A stretch of DNA of 7,739 nt from UBA2040 sp002332715. GTDB taxonomy: Bacteria > Bacteroidota > Bacteroidia > Flavobacteriales_D > Crocinitomicaceae. Positions within the stretch are counted from its first letter, which is position 1. Every line of letters begins with the position of its first letter. The notes beneath the pieces are model-generated. The model was not told the origin of the DNA. It saw only the letters and a program-made list of their open reading frames with translations, and ran no database searches. The stretch covers positions 1 to 7,739 of the forward strand of contig JAQWUF010000051.1 of NCBI GenBank assembly GCA_029242295.1, read 5' to 3'. Positions 1-5,512 of the stretch are shown here, one piece after another. Position numbers and translations under genes: made by a program.

Positions 1-105
1 AAAAGACTTCGTTCAAACACTCTTATAAGATTAAGAGAAAGTTTGCCTGTCCCAAATAGGCTTGTGTTTGAAAAACTAGATATCAAATTAAATCCTGATG
101 GATAA
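1..105 (+). CDS. C-terminal end of an unidentified protein (partial, 5' end outside window)
   Basis: Frame 1 is open from the first base to a TAA at 103-105 and encodes 34 residues, beginning KRLRSNTLIRLRE and ending KLNPDG. The fragment is basic and hydrophilic, with no membrane segment or recognisable motif, so I cannot name the family. Support for it being real is the open frame and its 8-base overlap with the next gene's ATG at 98, an arrangement typical of co-transcribed, translationally coupled genes. It is short enough that a chance open frame cannot be excluded. Confidence 0.55.
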   Translation, partial: KRLRSNTLIRLRESLPVPNRLVFEKLDIKLNPDG

Positions 106-1372
106 AAAAGACTATAAGATCCATATAATTGGAGCCGGGGTTAGTGGACTTATTGCCGCCAAAGTTTTAGAAGAAAATGGGTTTTATCCAACTGTTATCG
201 AAGCTACAGAAAGAGTAGGGGGTAGAATAAAAACGGATATTGTAAATGGCTATCAATTGGACCATGGCTTTCAAGTCTTATTGACTGCTTACCCTGCTGC
301 TCAGAAATATCTAAATTTTGAGGCTTTGGATTTACAAAAGATATTATCTGGGGCGACCATAATCAAAGAGCAGAAGCAAAAAATAATTGGGGACCCGTTA
401 AGAGATTTGTCTTTCCTCTGGTCCGCCGTTTTTTCTACGACAGGAAATATTTTGGATAAGCTCAAAATTGTGAAACTCAATAATACTTTGAAGAAAAAAA
501 AGATAGAAGAAATATTTTTAGAGAAAGAGCAATCGACACTTTCATATTTGATTGATTATGGTTTTTCTGATAAAATCATACGAGACTTTTTCAAGCCCTT
601 TTTCAGCGGCATTTTTCTTGAAGTGAAACTAGAAACTTCTAGTAGAATGTTTGAGTTTGTATTTAAAATGTTTGGAGAAGGATATGCGGCAATACCAAAA
701 TCCGGGATGGAAGCTATTCCAAAGCAACTATTTCAAAACTTAAAAAACACTTCTTTCAAATTTAAGAGAAAAGTGGAATCAGTTAAAGATGGACAGATAA
801 CGCTTATTGACAAAACAAAATTGGAAAGTAATTTTACTATAATAGCAACTGACGCAAGTAATTTGATTTCCAATTTAAATGATCAAGAAACGGAATGGAA
901 GTCGTGTTACACCTTATATTTTGAAACTGAAAGCAAGCAAATTACTAAAAAATTGATAGGCCTTGTTCCCAGCGAGCGTGGATTAATTAACAATATTTTT
1001 TACCACACCAGTCTTAAAACCGAATTAAAACCGAATAAAGAATTGCTTTCAGTCACCGTAATTGATAATCGAAACCTATCAAATGATTTACTTGTTGAGA
1101 AAGTGAAAAAGGAATTAAAACAGAACTGCATGATTGATAATTGTACCTTCATTAAGCAGTTCACGATTCCAAAGGCATTACCCCGCTTAAAGAATATCCA
1201 ATACGATGTCTTTCCTTCTGAAACACGCATATCAGCTGCTGTTTTTTTGGCGGGGGACACTCAATTAAAAGGGTCTTTAAATGCAGCTATCCTTTCAGGA
1301 GAAAAAGCGGCCATGGGTGTTGTGGAAGAAGTTTTAACAATTTTTTCTCAAAAAATCAACAGTCTGAACTAA
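98..1372 (+). CDS. FAD-dependent amine oxidase / NAD(P)-binding oxidoreductase
   Basis: This 424-residue flavoprotein belongs to the amine oxidase / protoporphyrinogen oxidase / phytoene desaturase superfamily. The N-terminus carries the dinucleotide-binding Rossmann motif GAGVSG at residues 12-17. The acidic residue that usually contacts the FAD ribose is E35, and the GGR motif is at 41-43. The C-terminal FAD-contact region is near 385-405 (AGDTQLKGSLNAAILSGEKA). DHGFQVLL near residues 55-62 resembles uncharacterised bacterial and plastid 'flavin-containing amine oxidase' proteins. The substrate cannot be read from sequence; a polyamine, a carotenoid-like or a tetrapyrrole compound are all possible. 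No signal peptide is visible, so it is probably cytoplasmic. The ATG at 98 fits, because the Rossmann strand begins at residue 7 as expected. It overlaps the upstream gene by 8 bases, so the two are probably one transcript. The gene is lysine-rich and looks somewhat more AT-rich than its neighbours (not measured). Confidence 0.85.
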   Translation: MDKKDYKIHIIGAGVSGLIAAKVLEENGFYPTVIEATERVGGRIKTDIVNGYQLDHGFQVLLTAYPAAQKYLNFEALDLQKILSGATIIKEQKQKIIGDPLRDLSFLWSAVFSTTGNILDKLKIVKLNNTLKKKKIEEIFLEKEQSTLSYLIDYGFSDKIIRDFFKPFFSGIFLEVKLETSSRMFEFVFKMFGEGYAAIPKSGMEAIPKQLFQNLKNTSFKFKRKVESVKDGQITLIDKTKLESNFTIIATDASNLISNLNDQETEWKSCYTLYFETESKQITKKLIGLVPSERGLINNIFYHTSLKTELKPNKELLSVTVIDNRNLSNDLLVEKVKKELKQNCMIDNCTFIKQFTIPKALPRLKNIQYDVFPSETRISAAVFLAGDTQLKGSLNAAILSGEKAAMGVVEEVLTIFSQKINSLN

Positions 1373-1392
1373 ATTATATGTAGATAATAAAA

Positions 1393-2259
1393 TTATCCAA
1401 AAACCTCCTCTACATTCGCCTTTATCCGCTCACAAAGTTGATCTGTTGGCAAATCATTGTCATCGGTGCCAAATGGATCTTCAATTTCTTCTGCCAAAAC
1501 TTCCATACTCACCAATATGTAAAACACAAAAGTGGCAATGAGTGCGGAGTAATAGCCAAAAATAGTCACAAAGGCCAAAGGCAATGTGGTAACATAAACG
1601 AAGATGAATTTTTTGATGAAAATGGAATAGGAATAAGGAATTGGCGTATTTTTTATCCTCTCACATGCTCCCAAACTGTCCATTAATGCATTTAGGTTTT
1701 TATCCAGGAGAAATAAATCCTCTTGAGAAAGTACTCCTTTATTTCGCAGATGAATCAATCGAGCATAAATTGAATTTGAAATGCTAAGCGGGATATGCTG
1801 CTTTGAATTGAAACGTTTTATTTCCACGTCATTAAAATCCATTTGCGAAATATCTACACCCTTTCGCAAATGCTCTTTTGCTGCATAAACAAAGTTGGGA
1901 ATCATACGCTTGAAAAAACCCCTATCTTCTTCTGCTTCAACTAGAACGGCTAGCTTTGAAGACAAATTTCGTGTGTCGTTTACCATTTCTCCCCATTTTT
2001 TGCGTCCTTCCCACCAGCGATCATATGCTGTGTTGGTCCGGAAAACAAGTAAAAGTGAAATAACAAAACCTACCAAAGAATAAACGGCAACTAAGTTCCC
2101 CAGAACCGTCACATGGCCAAAATAAGTCATGACAATAAAGTCAATAAAAACAGTGAAAACACCAATGTATAGTAGCTCTTTCCATAAAACACGCAATGTA
2201 TCGCTCTTATGAATGGTAAATATTAGTTGAAACCAACTTTTCGGATTGTAATTGATCAT
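1393..2259 (-). CDS. Bestrophin-family ion channel protein
   Basis: This 288-residue membrane protein matches bacterial bestrophins (formerly UPF0187/YneE), which form pentameric channels in the inner membrane. Family hallmarks are FRTNTAYDRWWEGRKKWGEM at residues 73-92, CERIKNTPIPYSY at 199-211 and EEIEDPFGTDDNDLP at 257-271. Hydrophobic segments lie at about 31-48, 52-74, 213-233 and 236-255. This gives the usual two-plus-two arrangement around a helical cytosolic region. Length is normal for bacterial members (about 280-310). Characterised bacterial homologues conduct monovalent ions, and vertebrate ones conduct chloride; selectivity here is unknown. The ATG at 2257-2259 gives the expected short N-terminal segment before helix 1. 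It is preceded by AGGGG about 10 bases upstream and by a good -7 box. The gene converges on the oxidoreductase (20-base gap) and diverges from the small membrane protein, so it is probably transcribed alone. Confidence 0.9.
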   Translation of the reverse strand: MINYNPKSWFQLIFTIHKSDTLRVLWKELLYIGVFTVFIDFIVMTYFGHVTVLGNLVAVYSLVGFVISLLLVFRTNTAYDRWWEGRKKWGEMVNDTRNLSSKLAVLVEAEEDRGFFKRMIPNFVYAAKEHLRKGVDISQMDFNDVEIKRFNSKQHIPLSISNSIYARLIHLRNKGVLSQEDLFLLDKNLNALMDSLGACERIKNTPIPYSYSIFIKKFIFVYVTTLPLAFVTIFGYYSALIATFVFYILVSMEVLAEEIEDPFGTDDNDLPTDQLCERIKANVEEVFG

Positions 2260-2276
2260 ATGTCCCCTATTTGCAT

Positions 2277-2284
2277 CAAATTTA
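2277..2284 (-). promoter_or_regulatory. Putative Bacteroidota -7 promoter box for the bestrophin gene
   Basis: The minus strand reads TAAATTTG here, an exact match to the Bacteroidota primary-sigma -7 consensus TAnnTTTG. It lies 17 bases upstream of the bestrophin ATG, leaving a short leader of roughly a dozen bases. I see no TTTG-like -33 element about 20 bases further upstream, so the call rests on the -7 box and its position. Confidence 0.45.
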
Positions 2285-2331
2285 AGATTCTTATAGAAAT
2301 CAGTCGATATAATTCCCTCAAGAGAAAGTTC

Positions 2332-2363
2332 TTTGTGATTTTTTTATTTTCTTTGTACCTTAA
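2332..2363 (+). promoter_or_regulatory. Possible weak promoter for the 63-residue membrane protein gene
   Basis: TTTG at 2332-2335 could be a -33 element. It is followed after 20 bases by TACCTTAA at 2356-2363, which matches only four of the six fixed positions of TAnnTTTG. The spacing is right for Bacteroidota promoters, and the gene starts 11 bases downstream. The bestrophin gene diverges here, so some promoter must lie in this 115-base gap, but this particular match is weak. Confidence 0.3.
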
Positions 2364-2374
2364 AATAAAGAATA

Positions 2375-2566
2375 ATGAGCTCTTCAACGATATTTTACGG
2401 ATTAGGCACTTTTTTTACAGACTCTCTTTTCATTCCTTTTGAAATGGTAGGAAACATATTTAACTATAGCGTCATAGTTCTTGGATTTGTAGGTTTGTTT
2501 TATTGGTTGAACATGCAGAAAAAATTCAACCAACAAGCAGTAGACAACAAGGATCAACTGAAGTAA
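2375..2566 (+). CDS. Small single-span membrane protein, DUF6341-like
   Basis: This is a 63-residue protein with an amphipathic N-terminal half (FFTDSLFIPFEMV, about residues 13-25), one hydrophobic span at about 31-47 (YSVIVLGFVGLFYWLNM) and a short polar tail with KK and KDQLK. The layout resembles a small uncharacterised family that I recall from flavobacteria (DUF6341-type: FF...LFIPF, then GF..F.YW...L). The similarity is remembered, not searched. Its function is unknown; it is probably an inner-membrane protein with the charged tail in the cytoplasm. It has its own divergent upstream region and a strong intrinsic terminator 18 bases after its stop, which argues that this is a real, separately expressed gene. 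No other in-frame ATG would preserve the conserved-looking N-terminal half. Confidence 0.7.
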   Translation: MSSSTIFYGLGTFFTDSLFIPFEMVGNIFNYSVIVLGFVGLFYWLNMQKKFNQQAVDNKDQLK

Positions 2567-2584
2567 AAAAATTTAACATAATTG

Positions 2585-2630
2585 AAGGTCATTAATCTAG
2601 ATTGTTATCGGGACTAATGACCTTTTTGTT
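2585..2630 (+). terminator. Intrinsic terminator after the small membrane protein gene
   Basis: A perfect 10-bp inverted repeat, AAGGTCATTA at 2585-2594 and TAATGACCTT at 2615-2624, encloses a 20-base loop and runs into a T-rich tract (TTTTTGTTT at 2622-2630, sharing the last stem bases). This is the form of a rho-independent terminator. It lies 18 bases past the stop of the 63-residue gene and 13 bases before the ispD ATG at 2638, so it could also act as an attenuator for ispD. Confidence 0.75.
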
Positions 2631-2637
2631 TACAGAC

Positions 2638-3306
2638 ATGGAAGGTTTAAGCATTATAATTACAGCTGGAGGTTTAGGAAAAAGAATGGGGGCCGATGTC
2701 CCTAAGCAATTTCTGTTGCTCTCTGGCCGGCCAATTTTGATGCGTACGTTAGAGCGCATGCATGGTTTTACTCCTAATGCTCAATTTATCATCACCCTAC
2801 CCGAAGAATGCAAAGAAGAATGGAATCAGCTTTGTACAAAACACAATTGCGCTATTAAACATGAAGTGATTTCGGGCGGCAAAGAAAGGTTCGATTCGGT
2901 GAAAAATGCACTCGAACATTGCAGGGGCAATTCTGTGATGATCCACGATGGTGTGCGTCCCTTGGTGTCAAAAGATTGTTTTGAAAGAGCTCTTGATTCA
3001 CTGAAATCAAATGTAGCTTCGATTCCATGCCTGACGATAACAGAATCCATGCGAAGGGTGGAAGGCGAACGAAATTACCCTGTGAACCGCGACGAATATC
3101 TGATTATTCAAACGCCACAGTGTTTCCGTTTGAAAGAATTGAAAGAAGCCTACGAACAAAACTATTCACCTCAATTTACAGACGATGCTTCAGTTATGGA
3201 AGCTTCCAGCCATGCAATTAACCTCTTTGAGGGGAACCCAGAAAACGTTAAAATCACACAAGTAAAAGACATTCAATTAGCCGAATTCTACCTTAGAGGA
3301 CTATAA
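2638..3306 (+). CDS. ispD: 2-C-methyl-D-erythritol 4-phosphate cytidylyltransferase
   Basis: IspD joins CTP and 2-C-methyl-D-erythritol 4-phosphate to give CDP-ME and pyrophosphate, the third step of the cytosolic MEP route to isoprenoid precursors. Numbered from ATG 2638 (222 residues, normal for the family), the CTP-binding loop is AGGLGKRMGADVPKQF at 10-25, with R16 and K23. SGGKERFDSV is at 79-88, HDGVRP at 103-108 (metal-binding Asp at 104), R151 with QTPQCF at 158-163, TDDASV at 181-186 and NVKIT at 203-207. The TDDAS motif and overall pattern favour IspD over ribitol-5-phosphate cytidylyltransferases (TarI), though these are close relatives. An in-frame TTG at 2602 and ATG at 2617 would add 12 or 7 residues, but both lie inside the upstream terminator hairpin and the extension precedes the normal family start. 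I therefore choose 2638. No clear ribosome-binding site or promoter box is visible. Confidence 0.9.
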   Translation: MEGLSIIITAGGLGKRMGADVPKQFLLLSGRPILMRTLERMHGFTPNAQFIITLPEECKEEWNQLCTKHNCAIKHEVISGGKERFDSVKNALEHCRGNSVMIHDGVRPLVSKDCFERALDSLKSNVASIPCLTITESMRRVEGERNYPVNRDEYLIIQTPQCFRLKELKEAYEQNYSPQFTDDASVMEASSHAINLFEGNPENVKITQVKDIQLAEFYLRGL

Positions 3307-3321
3307 GGTTCGAAAATCGGT

Positions 3322-3329
3322 TATATTTG
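3322..3329 (+). promoter_or_regulatory. Putative Bacteroidota -7 promoter box for metF
   Basis: TATATTTG is an exact match to the consensus TAnnTTTG, located 17 bases before the metF ATG in the 40-base gap after ispD. No convincing TTTG -33 element lies at the usual spacing. The same 17-base distance to the start codon is seen at the bestrophin gene, which supports both calls. It suggests metF and the following gene can be transcribed independently of ispD. Confidence 0.5.
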
Positions 3330-3346
3330 CCAGTCCAATTCAAAAA

Positions 3347-4297
3347 ATGAAAGTCACACAACACATTAAAGAGGCGAAAGACACTCTTTTTTCATTCGAA
3401 ATTTTGCCTCCTTTGAAAGGGAAGAGTATTCAATCTATTTATGATGGAATTGATCCCTTGATGGAGTTTAAACCGAAATTTGTAAACGTGACCTATCACC
3501 GGGAAGAGTTCATTTACAAAGAACGCGACAATGGACTATTGGAAAAAATTGCGACAAGAAAACGACCTGGAACGGTTGGAATTTGTGCTGCCTTAATCAA
3601 CAAATATGAGGTAGATACGGTTCCTCATTTGATCTGTGGTGGTTTTAGCAAAGAAGAAACGGAAAACGCGTTGATTGATCTTCAGTTTTTAGGTATCGAT
3701 AACGTACTTGCTTTAAGGGGCGATCCCATCAAAACGGAACCTACTTTTCGTCCGCACAAAGACGGCCATAAATTCGCTGTAGACTTGATAAATCAAGTAA
3801 CAGATATGAATGATGGCAAGTACATGTTGGACGATGTTGATCTGGAACCTACTGCCTTTTGTATAGGAGCGGCGGGATATCCAGAAAAGCACTTCGAGGC
3901 GATGAACAAGCAAACGGACCTTAAATACCTCAAAGACAAGGTGGATGCTGGCGCTGAGTACATCGTTACGCAAATGTTTTTTGACAATCAGAAGTACTTC
4001 GATTTTGTCGAAAGTTGCAGAAAAGCAGGTATTGATGTTCCTATTATTCCAGGATTGAAACCTGTGAAAACATTGAATCACATTTCCTTCTTACCAAAGT
4101 TTTTCCATATTGATTTTCCTGAAGCGCTTTCAAAAGAATTACTGAAATGTAAAACGAATGAAGACGTTGAGAAAGTGGGAATCGAATGGGGAATTCAACA
4201 ATCGAAAGAATTAAAAGCGGCGAAAGTTCCGTGCATTCATTATTACACGATGTCCAACTCATCTCAAGTTAAATCCATCGCCAAAGAAATATTCTAA
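3347..4297 (+). CDS. metF: Methylenetetrahydrofolate reductase
   Basis: MetF is a cytosolic FAD enzyme that reduces 5,10-methylenetetrahydrofolate to 5-methyltetrahydrofolate, the methyl donor for methionine synthesis. The 316-residue TIM-barrel protein shows FSFEILPP at residues 15-22, where E18 matches the catalytic Glu28 of E. coli MetF. NVTYH is at 47-51, a substrate- and FAD-side stretch PHLICGGFS at 93-101, and ALRGDP at 122-127, where D126 matches E. coli Asp120. Further on are YIVTQMFFDN and IPIIPGLKP in the C-terminal half. It is slightly longer than E. coli MetF (296) and lacks the eukaryotic regulatory domain. The ATG at 3347 gives the normal N-terminus and is preceded by an A-rich stretch and a -7 box. 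A secreted-protein gene begins 2 bases after its stop, so the two are almost certainly co-transcribed. No metH is present in the window. Confidence 0.95.
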   Translation: MKVTQHIKEAKDTLFSFEILPPLKGKSIQSIYDGIDPLMEFKPKFVNVTYHREEFIYKERDNGLLEKIATRKRPGTVGICAALINKYEVDTVPHLICGGFSKEETENALIDLQFLGIDNVLALRGDPIKTEPTFRPHKDGHKFAVDLINQVTDMNDGKYMLDDVDLEPTAFCIGAAGYPEKHFEAMNKQTDLKYLKDKVDAGAEYIVTQMFFDNQKYFDFVESCRKAGIDVPIIPGLKPVKTLNHISFLPKFFHIDFPEALSKELLKCKTNEDVEKVGIEWGIQQSKELKAAKVPCIHYYTMSNSSQVKSIAKEIF

Positions 4298-4299
4298 TT

Positions 4300-4836
4300 A
4301 TGAAAAACCTAATTGTATTAACGCTTTTATTCGTTTCATTTACTTCCATAGCGCAGAAGAATAAAGAAAAGTTCACCCTCACCAATGCACTTATTGTTGG
4401 TCAAATGAACAAAGAAGATGAACGTTATTTTTTAGAAGTTTCTTTGACAGAATTTTTCGCCGACCGCGGTTTAAATGCGATGCCTTCCTTGAATATTTTA
4501 AAGCAAGGAGCTGATTTGTCTGATTTGGCAAGCGATTCGTTAAAAAATAAAGTTCAGGCAAAAGGAATAGACACCTATTTATTGGTTTCCGTTCGTGGAT
4601 TTGATTCCCGATTCAAAATAAGCTCCAGAAACGATGATTTTAAAACAGACTTAGATTACGGAACCCTTTTTAATCTATACCGTGAAGAAATTACGAATGT
4701 TTCTTTCGAGTTTTTCTTCTACCGGAATGATGCCTTGGTGAAAAAGCAATTGATTCGCATTGGCAATGTCAATTCGAAAGAATCGGTGCTGAAACGCCTA
4801 AAAAAGAAGCTGGCGCGCAAGATGAAGGAATGGTAG
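4300..4836 (+). CDS. Secreted protein of unknown function
   Basis: I do not recognise this 178-residue protein. Residues 1-18 form a classical signal peptide: K2, a hydrophobic core NLIVLTLLFVSF, then SIA before Q19, a likely signal peptidase I site. There is no lipobox cysteine, and the mature protein has no cysteines. The mature part appears alpha/beta: ALIVGQ near 30-35, LEVSLTEFFADRG near 45-57, a KGIDTYLLVSVRGFDSRF stretch at 88-105 and a very basic C-terminus (KRLKKKLARKMKEW, 165-178). The pattern of a strand, a helix ending in 'RGLNAMPSL', and 'a(k/q)KGID.yl(l/v)V.VRG' recalls periplasmic domains of small outer-membrane-associated proteins such as CsgG-like or DUF4136-like folds, but that is only an impression. 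It starts 2 bases after metF stops and is presumably translated from the same mRNA. It is likely periplasmic; no type IX sorting domain is visible. Confidence 0.75.
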   Translation: MKNLIVLTLLFVSFTSIAQKNKEKFTLTNALIVGQMNKEDERYFLEVSLTEFFADRGLNAMPSLNILKQGADLSDLASDSLKNKVQAKGIDTYLLVSVRGFDSRFKISSRNDDFKTDLDYGTLFNLYREEITNVSFEFFFYRNDALVKKQLIRIGNVNSKESVLKRLKKKLARKMKEW

Positions 4837-4847
4837 ATAAGGACGGG

Positions 4848-4930
4848 AGTGTAAAGTTTTAAAGCGTATAGTGTAAAGTGGTGAAGTGTTGTTACTTTGC
4901 ACTTTCCACTGAAAAAACTCTAAACTTTAA
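4848..4930. repeat. Imperfect palindrome of degenerate 7-base units between convergent genes
   Basis: The left half is built of AGT-type units: AGTGTAA at 4848, AGTTTTA at 4855, AGTGTAA at 4870 and AGTGGTG at 4877. The right half is built of their complements: ACTTTGC at 4894, ACTTTCC at 4901, ACTGAAA at 4908, ACTCTAA at 4917 and ACTTTAA at 4924. Spacing is 7 bases apart from slips of one or two. The 10-mer AGTGTAAAGT occurs twice (4848 and 4870). The second copy can pair with ACTTTGCACT at 4894-4903 (one G-U pair, 14-base loop), and TAAAGTTT at 4852-4859 pairs perfectly with AAACTTTA at 4922-4929. The element fills the gap between two convergent genes and includes the riboflavin synthase stop codon. 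It may act as a bidirectional terminator, although neither strand has a strong T tract directly after the stem. Confidence 0.6.
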
Positions 4931-5508
4931 GATTTCCCCATCAACTTCGCCACGTACTTTCCAACAATATCAAACTCTAAGTTTATTCTTGAACCGACCG
5001 TCAAGGTGTGAAAATTCGTGTATTCGTAGGTAAATGGTATGATGCAAACTGAAAATTCATTGTCTTTTGAATCGACAACCGTTAAACTAGTTCCATTTAC
5101 TGTTACCGAGCCTTTTTCCACCGTAGGGCTGCTACCATCGTAGCGAAAAGTATATTTCCAACTTCCGTTTTGATCTTCGATGGCAATACACTCAGCAGTC
5201 GTATCTACATGACCTTGAACGATGTGACCATCCAATCGGCCGTTCATAATCATGCAACGCTCCAAATTTACTTTGGTCCCTACTTTCCATTTTCCAAGAT
5301 TGGTTTTTTCCATGGTTTCGTGAATAGCGGTTACGACGTAGCTTTTGTCAGTAATTTCAACCACCGTCAAACAACATCCATTGTGGGCAACACTTTGGTC
5401 AATTTTCAACTCATTCGTTATCTCTGAACTTATCGTGAAATGAACGTTTTCCTTGTCTTGAACGATTTTCTCGACCGTTCCTAAGGTTTCTATTATTCCT
5501 GTAAACAT
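4927..5508 (-). CDS. ribE: Riboflavin synthase, alpha subunit
   Basis: Riboflavin synthase converts two molecules of 6,7-dimethyl-8-ribityllumazine to riboflavin plus a pyrimidinedione, the last step of riboflavin synthesis, in the cytosol. The 193-residue protein has the family's two tandem barrel domains. The first opens with MFTGIIE at 1-7 and contains NGCCLTVV at 43-50. The linker region has LERCM at 82-86 and GHIVQGHVD at 94-102. The second contains KGSVTVNGTSLTVV at 132-145 and ends in INLEFDIVGKYV at 175-186. The repeated NG-x-x-LTVV marks the internal duplication. Length is slightly below the usual 200-220. The ATG at 5506-5508 is certain from the invariant MFTG start. Only 4 bases separate it from the stop of the upstream surface-protein gene, so it is probably the downstream member of that transcript. 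No FMN riboswitch or promoter box is seen immediately before it. Confidence 0.95.
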   Translation of the reverse strand: MFTGIIETLGTVEKIVQDKENVHFTISSEITNELKIDQSVAHNGCCLTVVEITDKSYVVTAIHETMEKTNLGKWKVGTKVNLERCMIMNGRLDGHIVQGHVDTTAECIAIEDQNGSWKYTFRYDGSSPTVEKGSVTVNGTSLTVVDSKDNEFSVCIIPFTYEYTNFHTLTVGSRINLEFDIVGKYVAKLMGKS

Positions 5509-5512
5509 ATTG

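Noticed and set aside
1383..1397. Small hairpin GATAAT-AAA-ATTATC between the convergent oxidoreductase and bestrophin genes
   Set aside because: The stem is only 6 bp and almost all A-T, and neither strand has a T tract after it. This is expected by chance in AT-rich DNA, so I do not call it a terminator.
2602..2637. Longer ispD reading from TTG 2602 or ATG 2617
   Set aside because: These codons lie within the terminator hairpin, and the extra residues precede the normal family N-terminus, which fits ATG 2638.
3713..4081. 122-codon open frame on the minus strand inside metF
   Set aside because: It lies wholly within an unambiguous metF gene and has no recognisable domain. It is a shadow frame.
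4848..4930. Heptad repeats as a CRISPR array or iteron origin
   Set aside because: The units are 7 bases, degenerate and contiguous with no spacers, and no cas or replication genes are nearby.
5170..5427. 85-codon plus-strand open frame inside riboflavin synthase
   Set aside because: It is antisense to a gene with clear family motifs from end to end, and its translation shows no family features.
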